Positions 1 through 7,356 of a stretch of 37,875 bases of DNA are shown one piece after another. Under the pieces are notes generated by a model that saw only the letters and a program-made list of their open reading frames with translations, did not search any database and was not told where the DNA came from. This stretch comes from a candidate division NC10 bacterium CSP1-5 (GTDB lineage Bacteria; Methylomirabilota; Methylomirabilia; Methylomirabilales; CSP1-5). A program made the translations under genes and the position numbers. The stretch is from contig LDXR01000022.1 of the NCBI GenBank assembly GCA_001443495.1, forward strand, positions 1 to 37,875, in the 5' to 3' direction. Position 1 is the stretch's first letter. Every line of letters starts with the position of its first letter.

Positions 1-1
1 C

Positions 2-508
2 CTTCGGGCGGAGGTGGGGATGGTCTTTCAGCAGTTGAATCTCTACCCGCATATGACCGCTCTGGGGAACATCATGCTGGCCCCGATGAAGATCCGCGGG
101 CTCGAGCGGGCTCACGCCGAGGCCACCGCCCGGGATCTCCTGGCCAAGGTCGGTATGCCGGAGAAGGCGGACGCGTACCCGGCCCAGCTCTCCGGCGGCC
201 AGCAGCAACGCGTCGCCATCGCGCGAGCGCTCGCCATGCAACCCAAGATCATGCTCTTTGATGAACCGACCTCCGCCCTCGACCCGGAGATGATCAACGA
301 GGTCCTCGACGTCATGGTCAGCCTGGCGAAGGAGGGGATGACCATGATGGTCATCACTCACGAGATGGGCTTCGCCAGGAAGGTGGCCCGCCGCATCATC
401 TTCATGGATGAAGGGCGGATCGTGGAGGAGGGTCCCCCCGATACCTTCTTCAGCCATCCCCGTGAGGAACGGACCCGGCTTTTTTTGAGCAAGATTCTCG
501 TTCACTAA
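2..508 (+). CDS. Polar amino acid ABC transporter, ATP-binding subunit (5' end outside window)
   Basis: This is the ATPase of a GlnQ/ArtP/GltL-type importer, the cytoplasmic engine that drives uptake of a polar amino acid. The frame is open from the first bases, so the Walker A part lies upstream of the window. Visible are the Q-loop ([13 protein letters not shown]), the ABC signature [16 protein letters not shown], Walker [15 protein letters not shown], and the H-loop histidine in VITHEMGF. This order and the FQQ/NL...PHMT wording are typical of the polar amino acid uptake class. The stop is two bases before the first ATG of the binding-protein frame, and the two permease genes follow, so this is one operon. 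The substrate cannot be read from the ATPase. The GTG at 14 is internal and is not the real start. Confidence 0.93.
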   Translation, partial: LRAEVGMVFQQLNLYPHMTALGNIMLAPMKIRGLERAHAEATARDLLAKVGMPEKADAYPAQLSGGQQQRVAIARALAMQPKIMLFDEPTSALDPEMINEVLDVMVSLAKEGMTMMVITHEMGFARKVARRIIFMDEGRIVEEGPPDTFFSHPREERTRLFLSKILVH

Positions 509-528
509 CCATGAGAGGAGGAAGAACG

Positions 529-1401
529 ATGGTGTGCAGGCGATCGATGCGCGGCGTGGTACTCCTGTGGGTCACGCTGGGGCTCAGCGTTTGGGGGGTC
601 GGTCACGCCAGCGCGGAGACGACCCTGGAAAAGATCGGCCGGACGGGAGTCTTCACCGTGGGGACCCGGACCGCCTCGCCCCCCTTTGGGTTCATCAACA
701 AGCAGAACGAGTGGGTGGGGTTCTCCATCGATTTGGTCAAGCTGGTCCATGCCACCATCGAGAAGAAGCTCGGGAAGTCCATCAAGTTCGAGCTGAAGGA
801 ATCGACGCCGGCCACCCGGATCCCGCTCCTCTCCAGCGGCGCCGTCGATCTCATCGCCGGCACCATGACCGACACGCGCTCTCGCCGCGACAGCGTTGAC
901 TTCAGCCTCACCTTCTTCGCGACCGGCGCCCAGCTTCTCGTGAAGAAGGGGAGTCCGATCCGTGGGGTCAAGGACATCGCGGGCAAGCGGATCGGCGCCC
1001 AGCAGGGCTCGACCAATGAACGGATCATCCGCGAGAAATATCCGCAGGCCCAATTGGTGGTCTTTCCGGACCAGCCGGCCGCCTTCACGGCGCTGGCCCA
1101 GGGGAAGCTGGACGCCTACACCAACGACGGGATCCAACTCGCCGGCCTCAAGGCCAAGGCCCCGAACCCCGGTGGGTGGGAGATCGTCGGGGAGTTTTAC
1201 AGCTACGAGCCGTATGGGATGGCCATGCGGAAGAACGACTCGGATTTCCGTGCCATCGTCAACAACACCCTGATGGAGGCCATCGAGGGAGGCGAGTACT
1301 TCACACTCTACGACAAATGGTTCGGACTGAAAGGGGAGGTGCCCTACCCCATGAGCGAGCCGGTCCTGGCCTTTCTCCTGATGCAGGTGGTACCCAAGTA
1401 A
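529..1401 (+). CDS. Amino acid ABC transporter substrate-binding protein
   Basis: This is a periplasmic solute-binding protein of SBP family 3 (GltI/HisJ type) that captures a polar amino acid and delivers it to the two permeases downstream. It has 290 residues. The N-terminus has a basic stretch, a hydrophobic core and an Ala-x-Ala-like cleavage region (HASAE), so it is secreted. Family wording follows: GVFTVGTRTASPPFGFIN, then the ligand-contact region GAVDLIAGTMTDT with an R-rich segment, then GKRIGAQQGST. The frame is open from an ATG at 511, but a strong AGGAGG lies inside that extension and is well spaced from the ATG at 529, so 529 is chosen. Glutamate, aspartate or glutamine are plausible ligands; the sequence alone does not decide. 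Confidence 0.93.
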   Translation: MVCRRSMRGVVLLWVTLGLSVWGVGHASAETTLEKIGRTGVFTVGTRTASPPFGFINKQNEWVGFSIDLVKLVHATIEKKLGKSIKFELKESTPATRIPLLSSGAVDLIAGTMTDTRSRRDSVDFSLTFFATGAQLLVKKGSPIRGVKDIAGKRIGAQQGSTNERIIREKYPQAQLVVFPDQPAAFTALAQGKLDAYTNDGIQLAGLKAKAPNPGGWEIVGEFYSYEPYGMAMRKNDSDFRAIVNNTLMEAIEGGEYFTLYDKWFGLKGEVPYPMSEPVLAFLLMQVVPK

Positions 1402-1408
1402 CGCACCT

Positions 1409-2149
1409 ATGCTCTTCTTCGGTCTCGCCTACGAACTGCGTTGGAGCGTCCTCTGGACCGAGGGGCATGGTGGCTGGATCCTCGAGGGGATCCTCACAAC
1501 CCTGAAGCTGTCGGCCCTTGGCTGGATCATCGCCTGCCTGCTCGGCATGCTCTTCGGGGCCATGCGGACTGCGCCGGTGCGAATCGTCCGCTGGGCCGGG
1601 GCGGCCTACGTCGAATGCTTCCGGAACGTCCCCTTGCTGGTCTGGCTCTTCTTCTGGTACTTCGGCGCCCCCCAAGTCCTGCCGCAATCGGCCCAGGAAT
1701 GGCTCAACCGCCACGGGGCCGAGTTCTGGTCGGCCGTGGCCGGCCTCAGCGTCTACCACGGGGCCCGAATGGCCGAGGTCATCCGGGCCGGGATCCAGTC
1801 AATCCCCAGGACGCAATTCGAGGCGGCCGTCTCGACGGGCCTATCGGTGGTCGAGGCCTACCGCTACGTGATTCTTCCCATCGCGCTGCGCCTCATCATC
1901 CCGCCGGCGACGAATGAATCCCTCAATCTCCTCAAGAACTCATCGCTGGCATTGACCATCGGCGTCGCCGAGCTGACCTTCATGACCCGTCAGATCGAGA
2001 CGTACACGGCCCGGGCCTTTGAAGCCCTCACGGCCGGCACCCTTATCTACCTGGTCCTCTGTCTCGGCATCGCGTCCGTCATGGGACAGGTGGAACGCTC
2101 CTTTCGCATCCCGGGCCTCATTGCCCGCGTCGGGGGGGCCGAGCATTGA
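1409..2149 (+). CDS. Amino acid ABC transporter permease (first of two)
   Basis: This is an inner-membrane permease of the HisM/GltJ family with 246 residues and several hydrophobic spans. The EAA coupling loop that contacts the ATPase is visible as YHGARMAEVIRAGIQSIPRTQFEAAVSTGLS around residues 113-145, with the usual spacing to the following ILPIALRLIIPP. The N-terminal span and the motif AAYVECFRNVPLLVWLFFW are typical of this class. It starts 7 bases after the binding protein and its stop overlaps the TTG start of the next permease, so translation is probably coupled. It would pair with the second permease to form a heterodimeric channel. Confidence 0.93.
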   Translation: MLFFGLAYELRWSVLWTEGHGGWILEGILTTLKLSALGWIIACLLGMLFGAMRTAPVRIVRWAGAAYVECFRNVPLLVWLFFWYFGAPQVLPQSAQEWLNRHGAEFWSAVAGLSVYHGARMAEVIRAGIQSIPRTQFEAAVSTGLSVVEAYRYVILPIALRLIIPPATNESLNLLKNSSLALTIGVAELTFMTRQIETYTARAFEALTAGTLIYLVLCLGIASVMGQVERSFRIPGLIARVGGAEH

Positions 2150-2841
2150 CCTTCGACTGGGCGGTCATCGTCGGCAACTGGAAATTCCTGATACTCCAGG
2201 GCCTCATGGGAATCGGGGCCTTCGGTGGCGGGACGCTCCGCCTGGCCATTCCTGCGATCGTGCTGGGCTTCTGCCTGGGCGTCCTCATCGGGCTAGCCCG
2301 CCTCGCGCAGCGGTCCTGGATCCGCTACCCGGCCGTCCTCTACGTCGAGTTCTTCCGAGGTGTTCCGCTGGTGATGGTGATCTTCTGGTTCTGGTTCCTC
2401 ATCCCGCAGATCACCGGGCAGCGGCTGCCGGAGTACACCGTGGCGTTGTCCGCCTTCGTCGTGTTCGAGGCGGCCTATCTCGCGGAGATCGTCCGCGCCG
2501 GCATTCAGTCGGTCCCCCGCGGCCAGATCGACGCCGCAGTGTCCAGCGGTCTGTCCTACCTCCAGATGATGCGCCACGTGATCCTGCCCCAGGCTATCCG
2601 GAACATGATCCCGTCCCTGGTCACGCAATTCATCGTCCTGTTCAAGGATACCTCGCTCGCCTCGATCATCGGGATGATGGATCTCACCAAGGCGGCCCAG
2701 ATCATCAGCCAACGCGAGATCCGCCCCTTCGAGCTGTACCTCTTCATTGCCGTCGTGTACTGGATCTGCACCTACAGCATGTCCCACATCAGCCGCCGGC
2801 TGGAGCTCCGCCTGGCGGTCCCCCACGGGACTGACCTCTAG
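2146..2841 (+). CDS. Amino acid ABC transporter permease (second of two)
   Basis: This is the second permease (GltK/HisQ-like, 231 residues) of the importer. The hallmark sequences are YVEFFRGVPLVMVIFWFWFL and the EAA loop AAYLAEIVRAGIQSVPRGQIDAAVSSGLS, followed by ILPQAIRNMIPSL. The start is a TTG at 2146 that shares four bases with the upstream stop (TTGA); the hydrophobic N-terminus begins soon after, and no better start is seen. This is the last gene of the transporter group; the phosphodiesterase that follows begins only 6 bases later and may be co-transcribed. Confidence 0.92.
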   Translation: MTFDWAVIVGNWKFLILQGLMGIGAFGGGTLRLAIPAIVLGFCLGVLIGLARLAQRSWIRYPAVLYVEFFRGVPLVMVIFWFWFLIPQITGQRLPEYTVALSAFVVFEAAYLAEIVRAGIQSVPRGQIDAAVSSGLSYLQMMRHVILPQAIRNMIPSLVTQFIVLFKDTSLASIIGMMDLTKAAQIISQREIRPFELYLFIAVVYWICTYSMSHISRRLELRLAVPHGTDL

Positions 2842-2847
2842 GGGTCC

Positions 2848-3726
2848 ATGATGAAGACTCGAACCATCCTCCTCGGATTTTTCCTCTCTCTCCTTGTCGC
2901 GGGCTGGCTCGCGGTTCCCCCGGCCCACTCCAGATCCCGCAGGGTCATTGTCGTCAGCATCGACGGCGCACGCCCGGACGCGCTCCTTGTGGCCAAGACC
3001 CCGACCATCACCCGCCTGTGGAAGCAGGGAGCGTACTCCTTCCGCGCCCAGACGGTCTCCCCCAGCACCACGCTCCCCGCCCACACCTCGATGCTGACCG
3101 GAATCTCTCCTGACCGCCACGGCGAGCGAGACAATAGCTGGTGGCCCGGAGAAGCGATAGTAGCCGTCGAGACGGTCTTCAGCCTGGCCAAATCCCGCGG
3201 GCTAAAGACCGCGATGGTGGTGGCGAAGGAGAAGTTCGGCTTCCTCGCCCGCCCCGGCAGCCTGGATCATTTTGAGGTCGTCACCCATCCCGCGCCTGAA
3301 GTGGTCCGTCGGGCGGTCGCGTATCTGAGGTCGGAGAGGCCCCACCTCCTGTTCATTCACTTCACCGATGCCGACCTGATCGGCCACCTGCACGGCTGGA
3401 TGAGCTCGGAATATCTGATCGCGCTACAGACCGTCGATGACGCGGTAGAGACCTTGCTCCTGGCGCTCGAGGAGACGAGGCTTATCCGCGAGACCCTGCT
3501 CATTATCACCTCGGATCACGGAGGCCATGACTTCACCCATGGCACGACGCTTCCCGAAGATATGACCATCCCCTGGATCGCCGTTGCGCCCGGCGTTCGC
3601 GAGGGCTACCAGATTCCCGATCAGGTCGTGATCTACGATACCGCCGCCACCGTCCTCTATTTCCTGGGGGTCCCCATTCCGGCCCATTGGGACGGCGGCC
3701 CCCTCCGATCCATCTTCCGTCCATGA
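2848..3726 (+). CDS. Secreted type I phosphodiesterase / nucleotide pyrophosphatase family protein
   Basis: This is an alkaline-phosphatase-superfamily enzyme (292 residues) expected to hydrolyse phosphodiester or pyrophosphate bonds outside the cytoplasm. A hydrophobic signal segment (residues about 5-28) ends near AHS. The metal site begins with VIVVSIDGARPD; the catalytic Thr sits in PSTTLPAHTSMLTG; the later metal ligands appear in HFTDADLIGHLHGW and ITSDHGGHDFTHG. All of these fit the ectonucleotide pyrophosphatase/phosphodiesterase group. It starts 6 bases after the transporter operon, which hints at joint transcription, perhaps to release a nutrient that is then imported; that link is inference. 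The exact substrate is unknown. Confidence 0.88.
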   Translation: MMKTRTILLGFFLSLLVAGWLAVPPAHSRSRRVIVVSIDGARPDALLVAKTPTITRLWKQGAYSFRAQTVSPSTTLPAHTSMLTGISPDRHGERDNSWWPGEAIVAVETVFSLAKSRGLKTAMVVAKEKFGFLARPGSLDHFEVVTHPAPEVVRRAVAYLRSERPHLLFIHFTDADLIGHLHGWMSSEYLIALQTVDDAVETLLLALEETRLIRETLLIITSDHGGHDFTHGTTLPEDMTIPWIAVAPGVREGYQIPDQVVIYDTAATVLYFLGVPIPAHWDGGPLRSIFRP

Positions 3727-3777
3727 AACCATTTCAACCTTCACCTCCATGAGGCCGCACATGGCCCTACCCACGAC

Positions 3778-3954
3778 CCGGCAACAGCGCCTGTAGGTCC
3801 CGAGCGACATTGGCGAAAGCGGCGGGGTCCCTCGGCGCGCGACGGCCTGGGAAACCGAGGCGCGATCCGTGCCCAAGTTCGTTGCACGGATCGTGAACAC
3901 GGAGGGACCCGGGCCGTAAGCCGCCGTTCAGGGTCGCCGCGAAAGCCCCGGAGC
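3778..3954. repeat. Structured intergenic repeat, copy A
   Basis: This stretch matches 37699-37875 with no gap. By hand count there are 22 mismatches over the 174 columns from 3781 (about 87% identity). It lies in the gene-free interval 3727-4071. It contains a perfect 10-bp hairpin (CGATCCGTGC at 3863-3872 with GCACGGATCG at 3884-3893). Further complementary pairs nest around it: GGGTCCC 3825-3831 with GGGACCC 3904-3910, GCGGC 3819-3823 with GCCGC 3920-3924, and GCGAC 3804-3808 with GTCGC 3933-3937. Both hairpin arms are unchanged between copies while the loop differs, which favours a folded RNA or cruciform DNA element. A minus-strand reading frame is also open across both copies, so a decayed coding origin is not excluded. 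Confidence 0.75.
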
Positions 3955-4018
3955 GAGGGGCCGAGGGTGCTGTTACTTTCCGTGCCTGTGGGGCTGCCGA
4001 CGCAAGCTCCGTACGGAT

Positions 4019-4047
4019 TTGACGGCAGGAGGCGGGTGTGCTATAAC
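4019..4047 (+). promoter_or_regulatory. Sigma70-type promoter for the cyclophilin-like gene
   Basis: TTGACG (4019-4024) and TATAAC (4042-4047) are separated by 17 bases. Transcription would begin near 4054, just ahead of the GGAGGGG ribosome site at 4062-4068. This argues for translation from ATG 4072 and not from the ATG at 4060. Confidence 0.75.
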
Positions 4048-4071
4048 AGGCAAGCCTTTATGGAGGGGCCG

Positions 4072-4479
4072 ATGGCGCACAAGATCATTATCAAGACGGG
4101 CGATGTCACGGTTGAGGCGGTCCTCAATAACAGCCCCACCGCCAAGGCGGTCTGGGGGGCCCTTCCGATCACCGGCAAGGCCAACACCTGGGGCGACGAG
4201 ATCTACTTCGCCACTCCGGTCAAGCATGAACTAGAGCCGGCCGCCAGAGAGATCGTGGAAATGGGCGACCTGGGCTATTGGCCCCCCGGCAGGGCCCTCT
4301 GCATCTTTTTCGGACCCACCCCGGTCAGCACCGGCAGCGAGATCCGTTGCGCGAGTGCCGTCAATATCATCGGGCGCGTCCGGGGAGACCCGACGATCTT
4401 TAAGAAGGTCAAGGACGGTGCCCGCATCCAGATCGGCCCCCGCGTAACCGGCAAACTCTCAGAATTACCACGAAAATAG
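4072..4479 (+). CDS. Cyclophilin-like fold protein (TM1367-like family)
   Basis: This is a 135-residue protein of the small cyclophilin-like beta-barrel family related to Thermotoga TM1367. Family marks include an opening beta strand HKIIIKTGDVTVEAVL, NNSPTAKAVWGALPITG, the WGDEIYF segment, and the conserved block MGDLGYWPPGRALCIFFGPTP. The family resembles cyclophilins in fold, but prolyl isomerase activity is not established. No signal peptide or membrane span is present. A good promoter lies immediately upstream and the ribosome site GGAGGGG supports ATG 4072. It appears to be monocistronic: the next gene begins 116 bases later with its own ribosome site. Confidence 0.85.
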   Translation: MAHKIIIKTGDVTVEAVLNNSPTAKAVWGALPITGKANTWGDEIYFATPVKHELEPAAREIVEMGDLGYWPPGRALCIFFGPTPVSTGSEIRCASAVNIIGRVRGDPTIFKKVKDGARIQIGPRVTGKLSELPRK

Positions 4480-4595
4480 AAAGCCTTGACCTCAAGGGAC
4501 ATGTGCCCGCGTGACACATCGCACACGGCGAGCTCACGCGATGATCCACACCTAATGCGGAAGTTCCCCGGGGAACGGATAACAGGGGAGGGGCC

Positions 4596-4937
4596 GTGAA
4601 CATCGGTCCGAGAGAGCAGCGAAAGCGGCTTATCATGGGAGTAGCCACGCTGGCCATGTCCGTAGGGATCGCCATCGGACTCATCTATTTTGGCATCGAT
4701 TGGTGGTGGAGGCTCGGTCTCTTCTTCCCGTTCTGGATGGCAGCCCTTGGCCTCTTCCAGGCGCTCGAGGAGACCTGAGTGGCTCTGGCGGCGCGAGGCT
4801 CGCGAAATCTGGACACCGGAGAGGAGAAAATCCAAGACACCGCAGTGGTCGGGGAGCTTCGCCGCCAAGCGCGTCGCGTGTACATCGAATCCATCCTGGC
4901 GGCGACCTGGCTCACCGTGCTTTTTCTGATTCCCTAA
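4596..4937 (+). CDS. Small two-span membrane protein with in-frame TGA (candidate selenoprotein)
   Basis: From a GTG at 4596, preceded by GGGGAGGGG, the frame reads a basic N-terminus (NIGPREQRKRL), two adjacent hydrophobic stretches, then FQALEET and a TGA at 4776-4778. The same frame stays open past the TGA for another 52 codons to TAA at 4935. It keeps GC-rich third positions and encodes a soluble segment (VALAARGSRNLDTGEEK...RRQARRVY) and a final hydrophobic span (LAATWLTVLFLIP). The product would have 113 residues if the TGA is read, or 60 if it stops. A 5-bp hairpin lies 13 bases downstream of the TGA. Selenocysteine insertion is the favoured reading; alternatives are a genuine stop with decay, reinitiation at the adjacent GTG 4779, or a point nonsense mutation. 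I have no recognised function for this family. Confidence 0.55.
4792..4804 (+). promoter_or_regulatory. SECIS-like hairpin downstream of in-frame TGA
   Basis: CGCGA (4792-4796) pairs perfectly with TCGCG (4800-4804) around a GGC loop. The loop begins 18 bases after the TGA at 4776-4778 and its first base is G. Bacterial selenocysteine insertion elements are known to be short stem-loops at about this distance with a G early in the apical loop. The stem is short and GC-rich hairpins are common here, so this is suggestive only. Confidence 0.4.
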
Positions 4938-4970
4938 AAGGCGCCCAACTCCTTTGGAGGACAAGGTACC

Positions 4971-5129
4971 GTGAACATGCTGCGTCTCTCCGAAGTGAAT
5001 GCCTCGCAAGCTCTCCGCGCGCGAGGAACTGTTGGGCAACTGACCCTAGCACGCCTGCGTACCGGTGATACTTCCCTGGGTGTGCCCAACAAGATCGGCG
5101 GCCATGAGAAAATCGTTCCTTTTCGTTGA
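4971..5129 (+). CDS. Possible small ORF of 52 codons
   Basis: A GTG at 4971 follows TTTGGAGG at a distance of 10 bases and opens a 52-codon frame ending in TGA at 5127-5129, between the membrane protein and the methyltransferase. The predicted peptide (starting MNMLRLSEVNAS) has no recognised domain, no signal peptide and no membrane span. The good ribosome site is the only positive evidence. It may instead be non-coding spacer. Confidence 0.22.
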   Translation: MNMLRLSEVNASQALRARGTVGQLTLARLRTGDTSLGVPNKIGGHEKIVPFR

Positions 5130-5179
5130 GGGATCGGCTAGAATATCGTCCTCTATATCCAAGGGGAACGGGCCACATC

Positions 5180-5866
5180 ATGGATTCGCGATGGCAGCTC
5201 TCGCATAAGTCCGTCAAGCGGGCCTACGCCGCCGTTTCCCCCTTCTATGATCTCATCTTCGATCGCGTTTTCTATCCCGGGCGGGTCGAGGCCATCAAGC
5301 TCCTGGGCGTCGGCCCATACGATCAGATCCTGGAGGTTGGGATCGGCACCGGCCTGAACCTGCCCCTCTACCCGCGCCACCGCCGACTGGTGGGGATCGA
5401 TCTCTCGGGGCAAATGCTTCGCAGGGCGAAGGAACGCGTCCACGAGCTCGGCGCCCAACACGTGCGTCTCGTCGTGATGGACGCCACGCGGATGGGCTTC
5501 CAGGACAACAGCTTTGACCATGTCCTCGCGACGTACGTCATCAGCGCGGTGCCGGATCCCATCCAGGTCCTGCGCGAGATCAAGCGGGTGTGCCGGCCAA
5601 AGGGCCATATCATCATCCTGAATCACTTCAAGAGCGACCATCCCGTCATGGGCCGGCTCGAGAGGATGATGGCCCCTCTCATCACGCGCACGGGCCTCTT
5701 CAAGCCGGACCTCCAACTGATCCCCCTCCTGGAGAAGGTGGGCCTCGTCCCAGACCAGATCCACCGCGTCAATCTCCTCAGCGGCTGGCGCCTGGTCCGG
5801 TGTATCAATGTCAAGGAGACCCGGCCACAGATCTGGCCGATCGACGGAGGTAAACATGGCTCGTAG
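5180..5866 (+). CDS. Class I SAM-dependent methyltransferase, phospholipid N-methyltransferase-like
   Basis: This is a Rossmann-fold methyltransferase of 228 residues. Motif I is ILEVGIGTGLNLPLYP, the acidic end of beta 2 is LVGIDLSGQML, the motif II region is VVMDATRMGFQDNSFDHVLATYVISAVPDP, and RVCRPKGHIIILNHF follows. The N-terminal YAAVSPFYDLIFDRVFYPGR and the LEVGxGTG form recall PmtA-type phosphatidylethanolamine N-methyltransferases, but ubiquinone/menaquinone-type C-methyltransferases are close relatives, so the acceptor is uncertain. ATG 5180 follows AAGGGGAAC; an in-frame start at 5126 would add an unconserved basic tail. The gene overlaps the next by 11 bases, so it heads a four-gene translationally coupled group ending at 7304. 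Confidence 0.85.
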   Translation: MDSRWQLSHKSVKRAYAAVSPFYDLIFDRVFYPGRVEAIKLLGVGPYDQILEVGIGTGLNLPLYPRHRRLVGIDLSGQMLRRAKERVHELGAQHVRLVVMDATRMGFQDNSFDHVLATYVISAVPDPIQVLREIKRVCRPKGHIIILNHFKSDHPVMGRLERMMAPLITRTGLFKPDLQLIPLLEKVGLVPDQIHRVNLLSGWRLVRCINVKETRPQIWPIDGGKHGS

Positions 5867-6356
5867 CTCTCTCTCCCGGCAGTGGGTCCTCCTGTTCACT
5901 CTCCTGTTCTGTGGCATCACACCCGGTCTCGCCCACGCCCAGGAGACGGGAACGCTCCAGGAGATGGAGGTCCTCGGCGTTGTCGCCGATCCGGGCGGAC
6001 AGGCGCGCGTCCTGCTCCGCAGCAAGAGAGACAAGCGGGCCCTCTCCATGGCCATCGGGCAGTTTGAGGCTGTGGGGATCGCACTCCCACTCGAAGGCGT
6101 GACCCCTCCACGGCCGTACACCCATGATCTGTTGCTGGACGTGCTCCGCCGTTTCCAGGCCAGCGTGGCCAGGGCGGTGATAACCGAGCTGAAGGAGAAC
6201 ACCTACTACGCCACCCTCGTCCTCCAGGTGGACGGGCGAGAGGTACAGGTCGACTCTCGACCGAGCGACGCCGTCGCGTTAGCTCTTCGCGTCGGCGCGC
6301 CGATCCTGGCGGCGGAACAGGTGCTCGAGGCCCAACCCCAAGGGGCCCAGCCGTGA
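5856..6356 (+). CDS. Exported bifunctional nuclease (BFN/DUF151) domain protein
   Basis: This is a 166-residue protein with an N-terminal signal peptide (basic start, hydrophobic [18 protein letters not shown], cleavage near AHAQ) followed by a BFN/DUF151 domain. Typical pieces are [41 protein letters not shown], and the signature [29 protein letters not shown] proteins are described as nucleases or as nucleic-acid-linked regulators, but the export signal points to an extracytoplasmic role here. GGAGG at 5846-5850 supports ATG 5856, inside the end of the methyltransferase gene. The next gene starts on the GTGA at its stop. Confidence 0.88.
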   Translation: MARSSLSRQWVLLFTLLFCGITPGLAHAQETGTLQEMEVLGVVADPGGQARVLLRSKRDKRALSMAIGQFEAVGIALPLEGVTPPRPYTHDLLLDVLRRFQASVARAVITELKENTYYATLVLQVDGREVQVDSRPSDAVALALRVGAPILAAEQVLEAQPQGAQP

Positions 6357-6754
6357 CGCGGGACCGGGAGTACCCGCGGGCCTCCCTGCGAGTACGGGTA
6401 AGCCACGCCGACATCCATTATGGGGGAACGTTGGTTGCCGGGTCTCACATCCTTCGCCTCTTCGGCGACCTGGCCACGGAACTGACGATCCATTACGATG
6501 GGGACGAGGGGCTCCTCCGGGCCTACGAATCGGTCGAGTTCCTGGCCCCCGTCCGAGGTGGGGACTACATCGAGGCGTCCGGAACGATCGTTGCGGTCGG
6601 GAGCACCTCGCGCCGCATGGTCTTTGAGGCCCAAAAGGTCATCACCTGCGAGGGCCCCTTCCCCTCCTCGGCTCGAATCCTCGATCCCCCCGTGCTGGTA
6701 GCCCGGGCCGTGGCGACCAGCGTCGTGCCCAAGGAGCGCCAGCGACCGGCCTGA
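6353..6754 (+). CDS. Hotdog-fold protein, 3-aminobutyryl-CoA ammonia-lyase-like
   Basis: This 133-residue single-hotdog protein matches the Kal family of the lysine fermentation pathway, which removes ammonia from 3-aminobutyryl-CoA to give crotonyl-CoA. Family wording is clear: [51 protein letters not shown], then [14 protein letters not shown]. The start is a GTG overlapping the upstream stop (GTGA). Other lysine-fermentation genes (kdd, kce, aminomutases) are not in the window, so the physiological reaction could differ; related hotdog thioesterases or dehydratases are alternatives. It forms part of the operon from 5180 to 7304. Confidence 0.82.
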   Translation: MTRDREYPRASLRVRVSHADIHYGGTLVAGSHILRLFGDLATELTIHYDGDEGLLRAYESVEFLAPVRGGDYIEASGTIVAVGSTSRRMVFEAQKVITCEGPFPSSARILDPPVLVARAVATSVVPKERQRPA

Positions 6755-6761
6755 ACTGCCG

Positions 6762-7304
6762 ATGGCCCGCGCACAACTCATCACAGGTCCTCCCGGCGTG
6801 GGGAAGACATCCCTGCTCCTCTCCCTTCTGAAGATGCTCCCGGGGAGGAAAGGCGGGTTCACTACCCGGGAGATTCGCGAAGGGGGAGAGCGGGTCGGCT
6901 TTCAGATCACCGATCTCAGCGGTCGCGAAGGGGTCCTGGCCCATCTGAGACGTCCGGGGCCGCCGCGGGTCGGGCGGTACGGCGTTGACCTCAAGACTTT
7001 TGAAGCGATCGGGGTTGAGGCCGTCACGCGCGCCCTGCACGAAGCTGATCTCATCGTGATCGACGAGATCGGCAAGATGGAGCTTTGCTCCCGCGCCTTC
7101 CAGGCGGTCCTCTTCGAAGTCCTCGACGGGCCGCGCCCACTCGTGGGCACGATAATGGCCAAGGCGCATCCGGTCGCGGACCGGATCAAGGCCCGCCCCG
7201 AGGTACAGGTGCAGCGCCTCACGCCCACGAACAGCAAGGAGGTGGTCCGGGCCGTCACGGCAGATCTCGGCTGGTGGCTCGGTTCAGCCGGGATTTCGTG
7301 TTGA
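6762..7304 (+). CDS. THEP1-family nucleoside-triphosphatase
   Basis: This is a 180-residue P-loop NTPase. The Walker A motif GPPGVGKTS lies near the N-terminus; Walker B plus the family signature appear as LIVIDEIGKMEL around residues 92-103; GGFTTREIREGGERVGFQI is the characteristic THEP1 strand pair. Members hydrolyse NTPs in vitro, and a nucleotide or RNA kinase role has been proposed, but the cellular function is unknown. It begins 7 bases after the hotdog gene and ends the operon. A promoter for the next gene overlaps its stop codon. Confidence 0.88.
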   Translation: MARAQLITGPPGVGKTSLLLSLLKMLPGRKGGFTTREIREGGERVGFQITDLSGREGVLAHLRRPGPPRVGRYGVDLKTFEAIGVEAVTRALHEADLIVIDEIGKMELCSRAFQAVLFEVLDGPRPLVGTIMAKAHPVADRIKARPEVQVQRLTPTNSKEVVRAVTADLGWWLGSAGISC

Positions 7305-7329
7305 CGGGCCCGGTCCGCTTGGGTACGCT
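7301..7329 (+). promoter_or_regulatory. Sigma70-type promoter for the DUF2203 gene
   Basis: TTGACG (7301-7306) and TACGCT (7324-7329) with a 17-base spacer sit just downstream of the NTPase gene, the -35 box overlapping its stop codon. The expected transcript start near 7336 precedes GAGGGG and ATG 7357. Confidence 0.55.
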
Positions 7330-7356
7330 CAGATGCACGCTCCTTGAGGGGCATCG

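Noticed and set aside
2293-3120. Minus-strand frame of 275 codons over the second permease and phosphodiesterase
   Set aside because: Both plus-strand genes carry clear family motifs; the shadow product does not.
3424-3900. Minus-strand frame over the end of the phosphodiesterase gene and copy A of the repeat
   Set aside because: It crosses a real gene and the repeat; the shared frame in copy B is a different reading, so no coding claim is made.
3967-4071. Upstream extension of the cyclophilin-like gene
   Set aside because: A promoter occupies 4019-4047, so the real start is ATG 4072.
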